Positions 63,890 to 64,000 of a stretch of 64,000 nucleotides of DNA are shown piece by piece. The DNA lies in assembly GCA_946894095.1 (NCBI GenBank), contig OX335660.1:15381001-15445000 (forward strand), in the 5' to 3' direction. Both the position numbers and the translations under genes were made by a program. Source of the DNA: Incurvaria masculella (lineage: Eukaryota > Arthropoda > Insecta > Lepidoptera > Incurvariidae). Below the pieces are notes generated by a model. It was given only the letters and a program-made list of their open reading frames with translations, was not told the origin of the DNA and searched no databases. Position 1 is the stretch's first letter, and each line of letters begins with the position of its first letter.

Positions 63890-64000
63890 CAGAGGCCCTA
63901 GTCTCAGTCGTGACCTAAATTTGCGTTTACGGCAAACCGATCGGCTGGCGATCGACAAATCGGAAGTCCTTTGAGAGCTTGAAGAAGTAAAACCACAGAA
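63890..64000. mobile_element. CAGAG-ended inverted-repeat element, left end, runs off the window
   Basis: CAGAGGCCCTAGTCTCAGTC, GACCTAAATTTGCGTTTACG, CAAACCGATCGGCTGGCG, then a deletion to AAATCGGAAGTCC and GCTTGAAGAAGTAAAACCAC. Same family as 31449-31805. Confidence 0.72.

Overview
The window looks like insect nuclear DNA, most likely from a moth or butterfly (Lepidoptera). It is AT-rich and gene-poor. It carries two canonical eukaryotic tRNA genes, a short run of the insect telomere unit TTAGG, and at least a dozen copies of a repeat common in Lepidoptera: CCGGCCAAGTGCGAGTC at one end, a GACG/ACGG microsatellite inside, and GGTACGGAACCCT at the other end. No bacterial-style operons or CRISPR arrays are visible. 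Almost all open reading frames are short chance frames or remains of mobile elements.

Host genes are few. Two related minus-strand genes encode small single-exon proteins with a PH-like fold. One is cut by the left edge (1-203). The other is complete (26041-26463), is unusually GC-rich for this window, has a TATA box and arthropod initiator at the expected spacing, and has a poly(A) signal near 25340. The two proteins align without a gap from the first Met. A tRNA-Asn(GTT) lies at 12196-12269 (+) and a tRNA-Asp(GTC) at 61242-61313 (-). A small Cys-rich frame (30499-30738) and a possible first exon (56731-56788) are weak candidates.

The rest is mobile-element debris in many layers. (1) One SINE family, about 380-420 bp, has more than 20 copies or fragments. 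Its body and A-tail are shared, but its Pol III head differs: some copies begin with a 5S-rRNA-derived head, others with a tRNA-derived head. (2) A TTAA-flanked MITE of about 540 bp (piggyBac-like) is present four times. One copy has split the frame of a retroelement gene at 34474-35484. (3) Two near-identical 1.45-kb non-autonomous DNA transposons with 53-bp terminal inverted repeats and 7-bp target duplications lie at 37307-38756 and 39076-40521. (4) Other inverted-repeat elements include a CAGAG-ended family at 3500, 31449, 36990 and 63890, a hAT-like element at 27092-27853, and foldbacks at 10873, 13565, 24241, 28875, 32178, 56346, 58120 and 60484. (5) Non-LTR retrotransposon remnants occur at 1535, 9262, 17080, 33860, 34474, 40735, 45842 and 51887. 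(6) A tandem pair of 0.9-1.1-kb units with (ATCC)n tails lies at 53388-55441.

Nested insertions give a relative history. A SINE sits inside a microsatellite repeat (55608-56285), one microsatellite repeat sits inside another (59490-59911), a SINE sits inside a hAT-like element (27092-27853), and a 1.45-kb transposon sits inside the inverted repeat of another element (36990-38803). The most interesting item is the head-swapped 5S/tRNA SINE family. The second is the set of insertions whose target duplications can be read directly from the sequence.
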